Shown piece by piece: positions 16,311 through 24,299 of a stretch of DNA of 46,859 nt. The notes under the pieces are model-generated. The model searched no databases, had not been told where the DNA came from, and was given only the letters and a program-made list of their open reading frames with translations. This DNA is from an uncultured Lachnospiraceae bacterium (GTDB lineage Bacteria > Bacillota > Clostridia > Lachnospirales > Lachnospiraceae). How positions within the stretch are numbered: position 1 is the first letter of the stretch; each line of letters begins with the position of its first letter. The position numbers and the translations under genes were made by a program. Where the stretch lies: contig CANQUG010000025.1 in the NCBI GenBank assembly GCA_947626985.1, forward strand, positions 1 to 46,859, written 5' to 3'.

Positions 16311-16946
16311 ATGGCTATGGCAAAACTGGAATTGCAGAAATGCGTGCTTGGTTCCGTGTCGACCAACTGCTATTTCTTGAAAAACAAAGAGACGAAGGAA
16401 ATGCTCATCGTGGATCCGGCAGACCGGGCGGATGTGATTATCCGGAAGGTGGGGGAGATGGAGGGAACCCCTGTGGGAATCCTTCTGACCCATGGGCACT
16501 TTGACCATATCCTGGCCGTGGAGGAGGTCAGGGAGCATTATGGAGTGAAAGTCTATGCCTGCAGGGCGGAGGAGCCTCTTCTTCGTGACGGCACGGCGAA
16601 TCTGTCCGCCTACAGCGGCAAAGTCTGTTCCATTAAGCCGGACGTTCTTCTGGATGATCAGCAGGTGTTTGAAGCCGCGGGCTTTTCCATTATGATGTAT
16701 CATACGCCCGGCCACACGAAGGGAAGCTGCTGTTACTATCTGAAGGATGAGCAGGTTCTTTTCAGCGGGGATACCCTCTTCTGCGGTTCCGTGGGAAGGA
16801 CGGATTTTCCCGGGGGCAGTACGAAGGAAATCGTTCAGAGCCTTCACAGGCTGCTGAATGAGCTTCCCGGGGAGACGGAGGTTTATCCCGGGCACGACGA
16901 GTCCACCACCATCGCTTACGAAATGAGGTATAATCCATTTGTATAA
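16311..16946 (+). CDS. MBL-fold metallo-hydrolase (glyoxalase II-like)
   Basis: This 211-residue metallo-beta-lactamase-fold hydrolase is close to the small glyoxalase II-like group found next to rel in clostridia. The metal site is intact: THGHFDH with H61, H63, D65 and H66, then TPGHTKGS, FSGDTLF with the bridging aspartate, and YPGHD near the end. It lacks the C-terminal helical domain of true glyoxalase II, so the substrate is unknown; a thioester is a reasonable guess. GAAAGG lies before the ATG. Its last 8 bases overlap the hemZ start, which suggests coupled translation. Confidence 0.85.
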   Translation: MAMAKLELQKCVLGSVSTNCYFLKNKETKEMLIVDPADRADVIIRKVGEMEGTPVGILLTHGHFDHILAVEEVREHYGVKVYACRAEEPLLRDGTANLSAYSGKVCSIKPDVLLDDQQVFEAAGFSIMMYHTPGHTKGSCCYYLKDEQVLFSGDTLFCGSVGRTDFPGGSTKEIVQSLHRLLNELPGETEVYPGHDESTTIAYEMRYNPFV

Positions 16947-18540
16947 AATTCATCTTCTGTTGCTGGACAGAACATTTGAGCATGATGTTTTTGAATTGAT
17001 CAGGGCGTTTTATCCCGGAACCGAGATTCGCACTTCCTATGAGGACGCCGGCGGCGGCACCGATGGGGAGTGGGATCTGAGCTTCCGGGTCTGGCGGGAG
17101 AAGGACAGCTGCATGATCCGGTATCAGAGTGAGGAGCACAGCGGCGTCGTCAGCGCGTCCGTGACAGAGGGGCAGTCTTCGGATGCCCTTATTTCATGTG
17201 GAGGGCAGGCAGCTTCCGGATCAGAAGGGGAAGAGGGCAGGCCCCGCAGACGGTCTCAGGAGGAGCACGATCTGCGAAAAAAGAATAAGGACAGCCTGAA
17301 ATACGCTTTGTATCAGGTTCTGGTGAAGCTTACCGGCAGGACGCTTCCCTGGGGCAATCTGACCGGTATCCGTCCGGCGAAGCTGGTGATGGGGATGCTG
17401 GAGGAAGGAAAGAAGAATACGGAGATTGCCGCGGAGATGAGGGAGCGCTATCTGGTGAGTCCCCAGAAGACGGCCCTGGCTATCACCATTGCCAACAGAG
17501 AGCGGGAAATCCTGAAAAATATCGACTATGAGAACGGCTACAGCCTTTACATCGGCATTCCCTTCTGCCCCAGTATCTGTCTGTACTGTTCCTTCAGCTC
17601 CTATCCCCTGAAGCAGTGGAAGAACCGGGTAGACGATTATCTGGACGCTCTGTGCAGGGAGATCCGGGCGGTATCCGCTATGATGAAGGGAAGAAAACTG
17701 GACACTGTCTATGTGGGCGGAGGAACGCCCACTACCCTGGAGCCGGATCAGCTGAGGAGACTGCTGGATGAGGTGGGAACCTTCTTCGGCTTCGACGGTC
17801 TGGAGGAATTTACGGTGGAGGCCGGGAGACCGGACAGTATCACCCGGGATAAGCTTCTGGCTCTGAAAGAGTATCCGGTAAGCCGGATTTCGGTGAATCC
17901 CCAGACCATGAATCAGGAAACTCTGGATATCATCGGACGGCGCCACACGGTGGAAGAGACCCGGCAGGCGTTCCGTCTTGCCAGAGAGCAGGGATTCGAC
18001 AATATCAACATGGACCTTATTGTGGGACTTCCGGGAGAGGACATCACCATGGTGGGAAAGACGCTGGAGGAAGTCCGCCGTCTGGGACCGGACAGCCTGA
18101 CCGTTCATTCCCTGGCCGTGAAGCGGGCCGCCCGGCTGAACATTTTCCGGGACAGGTACCAGGAGATGACCTTCGAGAACAGTGAGGAGATCATGAATCT
18201 GGCCATGAGGACTGCCTATGAAATGGGTATGGGGCCCTATTACCTCTACCGTCAGAAAAACATGAAGGGGAATTTTGAGAATGTAGGCTACGCCGGGGTT
18301 GACAAAGCCGGGATTTACAATATACTGATTATGGAAGAAAAACAGCCGATCATTGCCCTGGGGGCAGGCGGATCCTCCAAGCTGCTCTTTGACCATGGGA
18401 GGAGGATCGAGCGGGTGGAAAATGTGAAGGACGTGGCCGGATACATAGCCCGCATCGATGAGATGATCCGCAGAAAGCAGGACGGAATATCCGCCTGGCT
18501 GTATAATTTGGGAGGTGTACCCTTTGGGTGCGGCAAATAG
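16939..18540 (+). CDS. hemZ: HemZ-like coproporphyrinogen dehydrogenase (radical SAM)
   Basis: This 533-residue HemN/HemZ-family radical SAM protein is predicted to act on coproporphyrinogen III or to be a related heme-handling enzyme. The cluster motif CPSICLYCSFSS begins near residue 211, followed by YVGGGTPTTLEPDQL near 257, EFTVEAGRPD, and FDNINMDLIVGLPGE. The N-terminal 160 residues form the extra domain typical of HemZ. The start is a TTG overlapping the end of the MBL gene, with GAGG about 10 bases before it. The next ATG is too far inside to preserve the N-terminal strand YKIHLLLLDR. Many heme-lacking clostridia keep this gene, so the annotated reaction is uncertain. Its end overlaps the HD-GYP gene. 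Confidence 0.88.
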   Translation: MYKIHLLLLDRTFEHDVFELIRAFYPGTEIRTSYEDAGGGTDGEWDLSFRVWREKDSCMIRYQSEEHSGVVSASVTEGQSSDALISCGGQAASGSEGEEGRPRRRSQEEHDLRKKNKDSLKYALYQVLVKLTGRTLPWGNLTGIRPAKLVMGMLEEGKKNTEIAAEMRERYLVSPQKTALAITIANREREILKNIDYENGYSLYIGIPFCPSICLYCSFSSYPLKQWKNRVDDYLDALCREIRAVSAMMKGRKLDTVYVGGGTPTTLEPDQLRRLLDEVGTFFGFDGLEEFTVEAGRPDSITRDKLLALKEYPVSRISVNPQTMNQETLDIIGRRHTVEETRQAFRLAREQGFDNINMDLIVGLPGEDITMVGKTLEEVRRLGPDSLTVHSLAVKRAARLNIFRDRYQEMTFENSEEIMNLAMRTAYEMGMGPYYLYRQKNMKGNFENVGYAGVDKAGIYNILIMEEKQPIIALGAGGSSKLLFDHGRRIERVENVKDVAGYIARIDEMIRRKQDGISAWLYNLGGVPFGCGK

Positions 18541-19159
18541 TGAATTAGCAAAGACGCCGGAGAGGATCCTGGAATTTGATCTCTCGGCGGAGCTGAGCCA
18601 TGGAATCATGGTGAGCAACCTGGCTTATGCAGTGGCTGCGGAGCTTGGACTGGAGCAGAGTCAGTGTTATGAGCTGGCCATTGCCGGAATGCTTCACGAC
18701 ATTGGCAAGCTGAAGCTGACAGGATATATCAATGGTCAGGAGAACGATCCTCTGGTGATCGAGGAGCTGAAATATGTGCGGATGCATTCCACTCTGGGCT
18801 ATGAGGAACTGAAGGATCAGGGATACTCCGAGTTTGTGCTGGAGAGCATCCTGTATCATCACGAGAATTATGACGGGAGCGGATATCCCTCCAATAAGGC
18901 GGGGGAGGATATCCCCATCGGAGCGCGGATTCTGCGGGTATGCGACGTTTTTTCAGCCCTGAGCTCCGATCGTCCCTACCGAAAGGCCTTCGATGTGGAC
19001 GCGGTGATGGAGCTGATGATCGAGGAAGTAAAAAATTTCGATATGGAAGTGTTCCTGGCGTTTCAGAGGGTGGTTCACGAGAAAGAGGATATGAGAGAGT
19101 TCAAAAACGGAGGGCCGGCGATCCCCATGGGAACCGTGCGAGATAAGGAGGACATATGA
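18524..19159 (+). CDS. Small HD-GYP domain phosphohydrolase
   Basis: This 211-residue protein is almost entirely an HD-GYP domain, the type that degrades cyclic di-GMP or related cyclic dinucleotides. Metal-site motifs are MLHDIGKLKL near residue 57, RMHSTLGYEEL near 85, YHHENYDGSGYP near 109 and ARILRVCDVFSALSSDRPYR near 132. It has no receiver or membrane part. GGAGG at 18511-18515 points to the in-frame TTG at 18524 as start; a GTG at 18515 overlaps the ribosome site itself. It overlaps hemZ by 17 bp upstream and hisS by 4 bp (ATGA) downstream, so it is embedded in that operon and probably coupled to both. The substrate is not proven by sequence. Confidence 0.82.
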   Translation: MGAANSELAKTPERILEFDLSAELSHGIMVSNLAYAVAAELGLEQSQCYELAIAGMLHDIGKLKLTGYINGQENDPLVIEELKYVRMHSTLGYEELKDQGYSEFVLESILYHHENYDGSGYPSNKAGEDIPIGARILRVCDVFSALSSDRPYRKAFDVDAVMELMIEEVKNFDMEVFLAFQRVVHEKEDMREFKNGGPAIPMGTVRDKEDI

Positions 19160-20412
19160 CATTGAAGAAGAAGCCGGTCACCGGCATGAAGGATATTTTA
19201 CCGAGGGAGATGGAAATCCGGAATTATGTGATGAACATGATCCGGGATACCTACGGAGCGTTCGGGTTTTCATCCATAGAGACGCCCTGCGTGGAGCATA
19301 TCGAGAATCTCTGCAGCAAACAGGGCGGAGAGAACGAAAAGCTGATATTCAAAATCCTGAAAAGGGGAGAAAAATTAAAGCTGGAGGATGCGCGGGAGGA
19401 GAGCGATCTGGTGGATTCCGGTCTCCGGTATGACCTGACGGTTCCCCTTTCCCGCTATTATGCCAACCATGCCAACGAACTGCCGTCCCCCTTTAAGGCC
19501 CTTCAGATGGGAAATGTGTGGAGAGCGGACCGTCCCCAGAGAGGCCGCTTCCGTCAGTTCATGCAGTGTGACATTGATATTCTGGGCGAGCCCACCTGTC
19601 TGGCGGAGATCGAGCTGGTGCTGGCTACCACCACCCTTTTGGGCAAGCTGGATTTTCATAATTTTACCATCCGGATCAATGACCGGAAGCTGCTGAAGGC
19701 CATGGCGCAGTACAGCGGTTTCCCGGCGGAGAGCTTTGACACGGTGTTTATCATTCTGGATAAGATGGACAAGATCGGCGTGGAGGGCGTGGCCGCCGAA
19801 CTGGAAAAGGAGGGCTTCGCCAGAGAGAGCATCGACAGATATCTGGGGATGTTTCAGGAGATCACTCCGGACGCGGCGGGCGTGCGGTTCTGCGGGGAGA
19901 AGCTCCGGGAGATTCTGGATCCTTCCGTGACAGAGGACCTGATCACCGTCATGACGGCGGTGGACGCGGCGAAGACCGCGGATTTCCGGATCGTCTTCGA
20001 TCCTACGCTGGTGCGGGGGATGTCCTATTATACCGGGCCCATCTTCGAGATTTCCATGGATGAATTCGGAAGCTCCGTGGGGGGCGGCGGCCGCTATGAT
20101 GAGATGATCGGAAAGTTTACGGGAAGCGATACCTGTGCCTGCGGATTTTCCATCGGATTTGAGCGGATCGTCATGCTTCTTCTGGAGAGAGGATACGAGA
20201 TTCCCTCCGGCAGGGAGAAGAAAGCCTACCTCATTGAGAAAAATATGCCTGCGGACAGGCTTCTGGAGATCCTGAAGCAGGCGGAGGAGGAGAGAAGGGC
20301 CGGAAAACAGGTGTGCATCTCCATTATGAAGAAAAATAAAAAGTTCCAGAAGGATCAGATGACGGCGGAGGGCTACAGGGAATTCGTGGAGTTCTTCAGG
20401 GACAAACGGTAA
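19156..20412 (+). CDS. hisS: Histidyl-tRNA synthetase
   Basis: This class II synthetase charges tRNA-His. The protein has 418 residues. Seen motifs are GMKDILPREMEIRNY at the N terminus, DLTVPLSRYYA, motif 2 as MGNVWRADRPQRGRFRQF, the histidine-specific VRGMSYYTGPIFEI, and motif 3 as CGFSIGFERIVMLL. The C-terminal anticodon-binding part after GREKKAYLIEKN is only about 62 residues, against roughly 90-100 in most family members, and lacks the usual GRKLKKQLKYAD-like segment. It may be a shortened clostridial type. TAAGGAGG lies before the ATG, which overlaps the previous stop. No T-box leader is visible because it is expressed from within an operon. A clear terminator follows. Confidence 0.88.
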   Translation: MTLKKKPVTGMKDILPREMEIRNYVMNMIRDTYGAFGFSSIETPCVEHIENLCSKQGGENEKLIFKILKRGEKLKLEDAREESDLVDSGLRYDLTVPLSRYYANHANELPSPFKALQMGNVWRADRPQRGRFRQFMQCDIDILGEPTCLAEIELVLATTTLLGKLDFHNFTIRINDRKLLKAMAQYSGFPAESFDTVFIILDKMDKIGVEGVAAELEKEGFARESIDRYLGMFQEITPDAAGVRFCGEKLREILDPSVTEDLITVMTAVDAAKTADFRIVFDPTLVRGMSYYTGPIFEISMDEFGSSVGGGGRYDEMIGKFTGSDTCACGFSIGFERIVMLLLERGYEIPSGREKKAYLIEKNMPADRLLEILKQAEEERRAGKQVCISIMKKNKKFQKDQMTAEGYREFVEFFRDKR

Positions 20413-20472
20413 CCCTGGTTTCAAAATACAGTACCTAAAATAAACCAGGCACCAAAAATAAACCATAAAAAG

Positions 20473-20501
20473 CGGAGCACTCAGCCGGTGCTCCGTTTTT
20501 T
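20473..20501 (+). terminator. Intrinsic terminator of hisS
   Basis: CGGAGCAC and GTGCTCCG form an 8-bp perfect stem over a 7-base loop, followed by six T residues. It closes the hemZ-HD-hisS operon and lies just before the end of the convergent lipoprotein gene. Confidence 0.85.
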
Positions 20502-20527
20502 GTACCCTTTTTTATCTGTTTTTGCCT

Positions 20528-21721
20528 TCATTCCGGATTATCGGTCTCAGGATTCTCCAGAGGGGAGGAGGAAAGTGTACCAAAAATGGCATTTCCCAGT
20601 TCCTGTCCCGTATTTTGGGGCTTCCATCCTCTGCCGTCATTCACAAGATTGAAATCCCTGTTGATGGTCTTCACCTTTTTGTTGGACCTGATACAGTCCA
20701 GAAGAACGTCGTGACAGTACTGGTACCTTTTTTGGGCACCGTCGATGACCGCAGCGGGAGCGGAAAGGTACTCATCCAGACTATCCTGATAGGCGGACAA
20801 TATGGCGTCGCTGTCAAAGGTAGTGATATCGGCCCGGACCACGGCAGTGTACCCGGTTATGTCACTGTCCGTTATTTTGAAGTCAAAAAGGTCATGTACC
20901 TGGTCCGCTAAAGCGGACGCAATAGTGCTCCTGGAGTGATCGGAGCTTTCGACAATGGTTTCAATGCCCATGTAATTACACATCTGCTCCTGATTCATGG
21001 ATTTCAGAGTGTTCAAATATACGGTCAGTGTTTCTTCGGGAGTGAGAATGTCATTGCTGGCCAGATAAGCCATAAGACCGCCGACAAGGTCATTTTCCAG
21101 AGCTTCAGTACGGATTATTTCCCATGATTTTTCTTTACTGCCGGAATACTGCAGCTCTACGGTGCAGCTGCGCTCCACGGTTTCGTACTTTTTTTCCTTC
21201 AGAAGCTGATTCAGGGTGAGATATCGTTCCTGAAGGGAGGCTTCCGTCAGCTTGGCAGCTGCGGGGACAGCCGGTTCAGAGTATCCGTCCTGAGAAGCGT
21301 CTTCCGTATCTCCGGTATTTTGGGAAACTTTATCAGCAGCGGCAAGAATATCCTTTTCCAGCTGGGCGGCGGCGAAATCCTTCGCCAGCTTTTTTCCATC
21401 CAGCGTGAAAAGCCTGATACCGGCTGCTGCGGTGTTCTGATCCTTATCGACATCGATATCCAGAATTTTGTAATTGAAATTCTGGAAAAAGAGTGAAAAG
21501 ACTTCGTTTATTTCTTCGGACAGCTGTTCATTTTCCGGTGTATCCGGAAAAAGGGCGCTGTACGAAATGTATTTCTTTACGGTATCTGAATCCAGTTTTT
21601 TCAGCTGATCCAGTTCGTTTGTGATTGCCGCTTTGATGTCTGCTCGGTCTTCGCCGCAGGCCAGTCCGGTGATGGCGAGGATGAACAGAAGAAGCGGCAG
21701 CAGGCATTTCGCTGTCTTCAT
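20528..21721 (-). CDS. Secreted or lipoprotein-like protein of unknown function
   Basis: This 397-residue exported protein starts MKTAKCLLPLLLFILAITG and then LACGEDRAD. The cysteine after LA could be lipidated, although the lipobox is imperfect because glycine sits where leucine is usual. The rest is acidic and mixed alpha/beta in look: ELDQLKKLDSDTVKKYIS, later YLTLNQLLKEKKYETVERS, and a middle linker rich in D, S, A and P (about 140-160). Two similar halves, each of the type found in DUF5105-like clostridial lipoproteins, seem possible, but I cannot show this. The ATG at 21721 has AAAGGA about 10 bases upstream; a GTG at 21727 is an alternative. It has its own strong promoter and diverges from the efflux operon. 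Confidence 0.75.
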   Translation of the reverse strand: MKTAKCLLPLLLFILAITGLACGEDRADIKAAITNELDQLKKLDSDTVKKYISYSALFPDTPENEQLSEEINEVFSLFFQNFNYKILDIDVDKDQNTAAAGIRLFTLDGKKLAKDFAAAQLEKDILAAADKVSQNTGDTEDASQDGYSEPAVPAAAKLTEASLQERYLTLNQLLKEKKYETVERSCTVELQYSGSKEKSWEIIRTEALENDLVGGLMAYLASNDILTPEETLTVYLNTLKSMNQEQMCNYMGIETIVESSDHSRSTIASALADQVHDLFDFKITDSDITGYTAVVRADITTFDSDAILSAYQDSLDEYLSAPAAVIDGAQKRYQYCHDVLLDCIRSNKKVKTINRDFNLVNDGRGWKPQNTGQELGNAIFGTLSSSPLENPETDNPE

Positions 21722-21754
21722 ACGCACATGTTCCTTTCCCAGTTATGTCCCTCT

Positions 21755-21783
21755 ATTTTACCAGATTTTCATGGGAATGTCAA
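21755..21783 (-). promoter_or_regulatory. Strong sigma-A-type promoter of the lipoprotein gene
   Basis: On the minus strand, TTGACA (21783-21778) and TAAAAT (21760-21755) are separated by exactly 17 bp, 33 bp before the ATG. This is a perfect -35 with a five-of-six -10. Confidence 0.8.
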
Positions 21784-21894
21784 AATTGGAAGGGAAATAT
21801 CGACGAAAATCGAAAAAAATATATGTTTTTTATAAAAAAAGAGTGAAAGATTTGTGAAAAGTGAAGTGATTTGTCCTGAGACTTTTCTTTTGTG

Positions 21895-21928
21895 GAACAA
21901 TCTGGTATGATGGTCTAGGAAATTGTTC
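21895..21928 (+). promoter_or_regulatory. Promoter with flanking inverted repeat before the efflux operon
   Basis: GAACAAT at 21895-21901 and ATTGTTC at 21922-21928 form a 7-bp inverted repeat. Between them, TATGAT at 21906-21911 is a plausible -10 box; the -35 region is only T-rich. A dimeric regulator bound to the repeat would cover the -10. The rest of 21784-22083 is AT-rich with no further gene. Confidence 0.5.
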
Positions 21929-22083
21929 TGTGAATGTCAGGTTTACGATAACGGCATGGAAATCTGTTATAATGAACGGAACAGAGGGCTGCCGGGAGGA
22001 GAGGATCCGGAACCGGCGGCCGGCCATACGGCGGGAGGAACGCTGACAGAGACGCGCAGACTTTTGCATGATTGGAGGGCACT

Positions 22084-23622
22084 ATGAAGAAACGTATTTT
22101 GATTATCCTCGGGATTCTGATCCTTGCGGGCGGCGGAGGAGGCGCGGCCTGGTATTATTATCAGAATTACGCCGGGCCTGTGGCAGATGGGGAGGCTGCT
22201 TATGTAACCTCCGTGGGCACTGTCACCGGTTACACGGCAGGAGTTACCAACCGCTATGCCGGCGTAGTGGAACCTCAGGAGACCGTGGAAGTGAATATAG
22301 AGAGCGGAAGAGTGGTAAAGGAAGTGGAGGTAAAGGCCGGCCAGGAGGTGAAGCAGGGCGAGCTTCTCTTTAACTATGATCTTTCCAGCATCCAGCAGAG
22401 CCTGAAGGAAACCCAGCTGGAACTGGACAGGCTGAAAAACGAGGCAAAAAGTCTGCAGAATCAGATCGCCACGCTGGAGAAGGAGAAAAAGCAGGCGTCC
22501 AGGGACAGCCAGCTCTCCTATACCATCGAGATAGAGACCAATAAAATGAATCTGCAGAAGAACCAGTACGATCAGCAGAGCAAGGAGGCCCAGATCGAAA
22601 GGCTTCAGAATGCCACCGGGAATACGGAGGTGCGCAGCGAGATCGACGGAATCATACAGAAGATCGATACGTCCAAGCTGACGACAGACGACGGGGATAT
22701 GCTGGAACAGGGTTCGGATATGATGGACAACTACGGGAACGGCGATCAGAATTCCGCGTTTATTACCATTCTCAGCACAGGAGCTTACCGGATCAAGGGC
22801 AAGGTGAACGAGCAGAATGCCTGGTCCATTATCGAGGGCTCTCCCGTGATTATCCGTTCCAGGGTGGATGAGAACCAGATCTGGCGGGGCACCATGGGTT
22901 CCGTGGATCGGGACAATGCCAATTCCGACGAAAACAACAATATGTACTATTATGGAATCAGCAGCGATTCCCAGACTTCCTCCAGCACCTATCCTTTTTA
23001 TGTGGAACTGGATTCCTCCGAGGGTCTCATGCTGGGTCAGCATGTATACATAGAGATGGACGACGGACAGGAGGATAAGAAGGACGGTCTGTGGCTCAGT
23101 GAATATTATATCGTGGACGCCGACACGGAGGAGCCCTATGTGTGGGCGGCGGACAGCCGCAGCAGGCTGGAGAAGCGGAAGGTAGTGCTGGGAGAGTACG
23201 ATGAGGCTCTTTCCGAATATGAGATTCTGGACGGACTTACCCGGAAGGACAATATTGCCTATCCCCAGGAGAATCTCCAGGAGGGGATGGCTACCACTAC
23301 CAGTATGGACGCGGCCGCGGGAATGGATCAGCCTTCTGATCTCTCAGATGAGATGCTGGAGGGCGCCGGAGATGCGGACATGGTTCCGGATGGTATCGAT
23401 GAGGTTCTGGAGCCTGTGGACGGAGCGTTTGTGGATGAATATCCGGACAGCGGGGAGATCCTGGAGGAGGTTCCCATGGAAGGAGAACCGGCGGATGATT
23501 CCGGTGAAGCGGATATGCCGGAAAGTGCCTTCGATGGAGAAATTATAGAGGAGATGCCCGGCGAATTCACGGATGAACAGATCATCCAGGAGATGCCGGC
23601 AGAGATGGGGGCAGTGGGATGA
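22084..23622 (+). CDS. HlyD/MacA-type adaptor with acidic C-terminal tail
   Basis: This 512-residue membrane-anchored adaptor belongs with the ABC ATPase and permease downstream. A single N-terminal helix (residues 4-22) anchors it outside the cell. It is followed by the lipoyl-like half VVKEVEVKAGQEVKQGELLF, a coiled-coil pair (about 105-185), the second lipoyl half EIDGIIQKIDTS, and a beta-barrel part with GAYRIKGKVNEQ. The last roughly 115 residues are an unusual tail rich in D, E, M, G and P, with no Lys, Arg or His. GGAGGG lies 4 bases before the ATG at 22084. The stop overlaps the ATPase start as ATGA. Family members connect MacB-type permeases to exported substrates; the substrate here is unknown. 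Confidence 0.85.
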   Translation: MKKRILIILGILILAGGGGGAAWYYYQNYAGPVADGEAAYVTSVGTVTGYTAGVTNRYAGVVEPQETVEVNIESGRVVKEVEVKAGQEVKQGELLFNYDLSSIQQSLKETQLELDRLKNEAKSLQNQIATLEKEKKQASRDSQLSYTIEIETNKMNLQKNQYDQQSKEAQIERLQNATGNTEVRSEIDGIIQKIDTSKLTTDDGDMLEQGSDMMDNYGNGDQNSAFITILSTGAYRIKGKVNEQNAWSIIEGSPVIIRSRVDENQIWRGTMGSVDRDNANSDENNNMYYYGISSDSQTSSSTYPFYVELDSSEGLMLGQHVYIEMDDGQEDKKDGLWLSEYYIVDADTEEPYVWAADSRSRLEKRKVVLGEYDEALSEYEILDGLTRKDNIAYPQENLQEGMATTTSMDAAAGMDQPSDLSDEMLEGAGDADMVPDGIDEVLEPVDGAFVDEYPDSGEILEEVPMEGEPADDSGEADMPESAFDGEIIEEMPGEFTDEQIIQEMPAEMGAVG

Positions 23623-24299
23623 TACTGGAATTAAAGGGAATTTATAAGGATTATCTTCAGGGAAAAATGAGAGTGCCCGTTCTCAGGGACGTGAATTTTT
23701 CCATGGAGGAGGGCGAGTATGTGGCGATCATGGGTCCTTCCGGTTCCGGAAAAACCACTCTGATGAACATTATCGGCTGCCTGGATAAGCCTACGGAGGG
23801 AAATTTTTATCTGGACGGTCATGATATCCGCTCCTGCTCCGAAAATGAGATGTCGGATATCCGCCTTCATAAGATCGGGTTTGTTTTCCAGCGCTTTCAT
23901 CTTCTTCCCAGACAGAGCGCATTATCTAATGTGGAAATGCCTCTGAACTACGCCCGGGTGCCGAAAAAGGAGCGGAGAGCCAAGGCGCTGCGTGCCCTGG
24001 ACCGGGTGGGGCTTTCTGATCGTGTGAATTTTATGCCGAACCAGCTGTCCGGCGGTCAGATGCAGAGGGTGGCTATTGCCAGAGCCATTGTGAATAATCC
24101 CAGGCTGCTTCTGGCGGACGAGCCTACGGGAGCTCTGGACAGCAAGTCCGGCGCCCAGGTAATGGAGCTTTTTCAGAAGCTGAATGAGGAGGGGGTGTCG
24201 GTGCTGATGATCACGCATGATTCCGATATCGCCTCCCATGCGAAGCGGGTGGTGACGATCCGTGACGGGGAGCTTCGGGAGAGAGAGGTGATCACATGA
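23619..24299 (+). CDS. MacB/LolD-type ABC transporter ATP-binding protein
   Basis: This is the 226-residue cytoplasmic ATPase of a MacB-like transporter. It has Walker A GPSGSGKTT at residues 39-47, a Q-loop in FVFQRFHLLP, the signature LSGGQMQRVAIARA, Walker B LLLADEPTGALD and the switch histidine in MITHDSD. FHLLP and DEPTGALDS are typical of the LolD/MacB/FtsE branch rather than of importers. The ATG overlaps the first adaptor's stop by 4 bp, and its own stop overlaps the second adaptor's start. All key residues are present, so it should be active. It is the only ATPase of this kind in the window. Confidence 0.93.
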   Translation: MILELKGIYKDYLQGKMRVPVLRDVNFSMEEGEYVAIMGPSGSGKTTLMNIIGCLDKPTEGNFYLDGHDIRSCSENEMSDIRLHKIGFVFQRFHLLPRQSALSNVEMPLNYARVPKKERRAKALRALDRVGLSDRVNFMPNQLSGGQMQRVAIARAIVNNPRLLLADEPTGALDSKSGAQVMELFQKLNEEGVSVLMITHDSDIASHAKRVVTIRDGELREREVIT

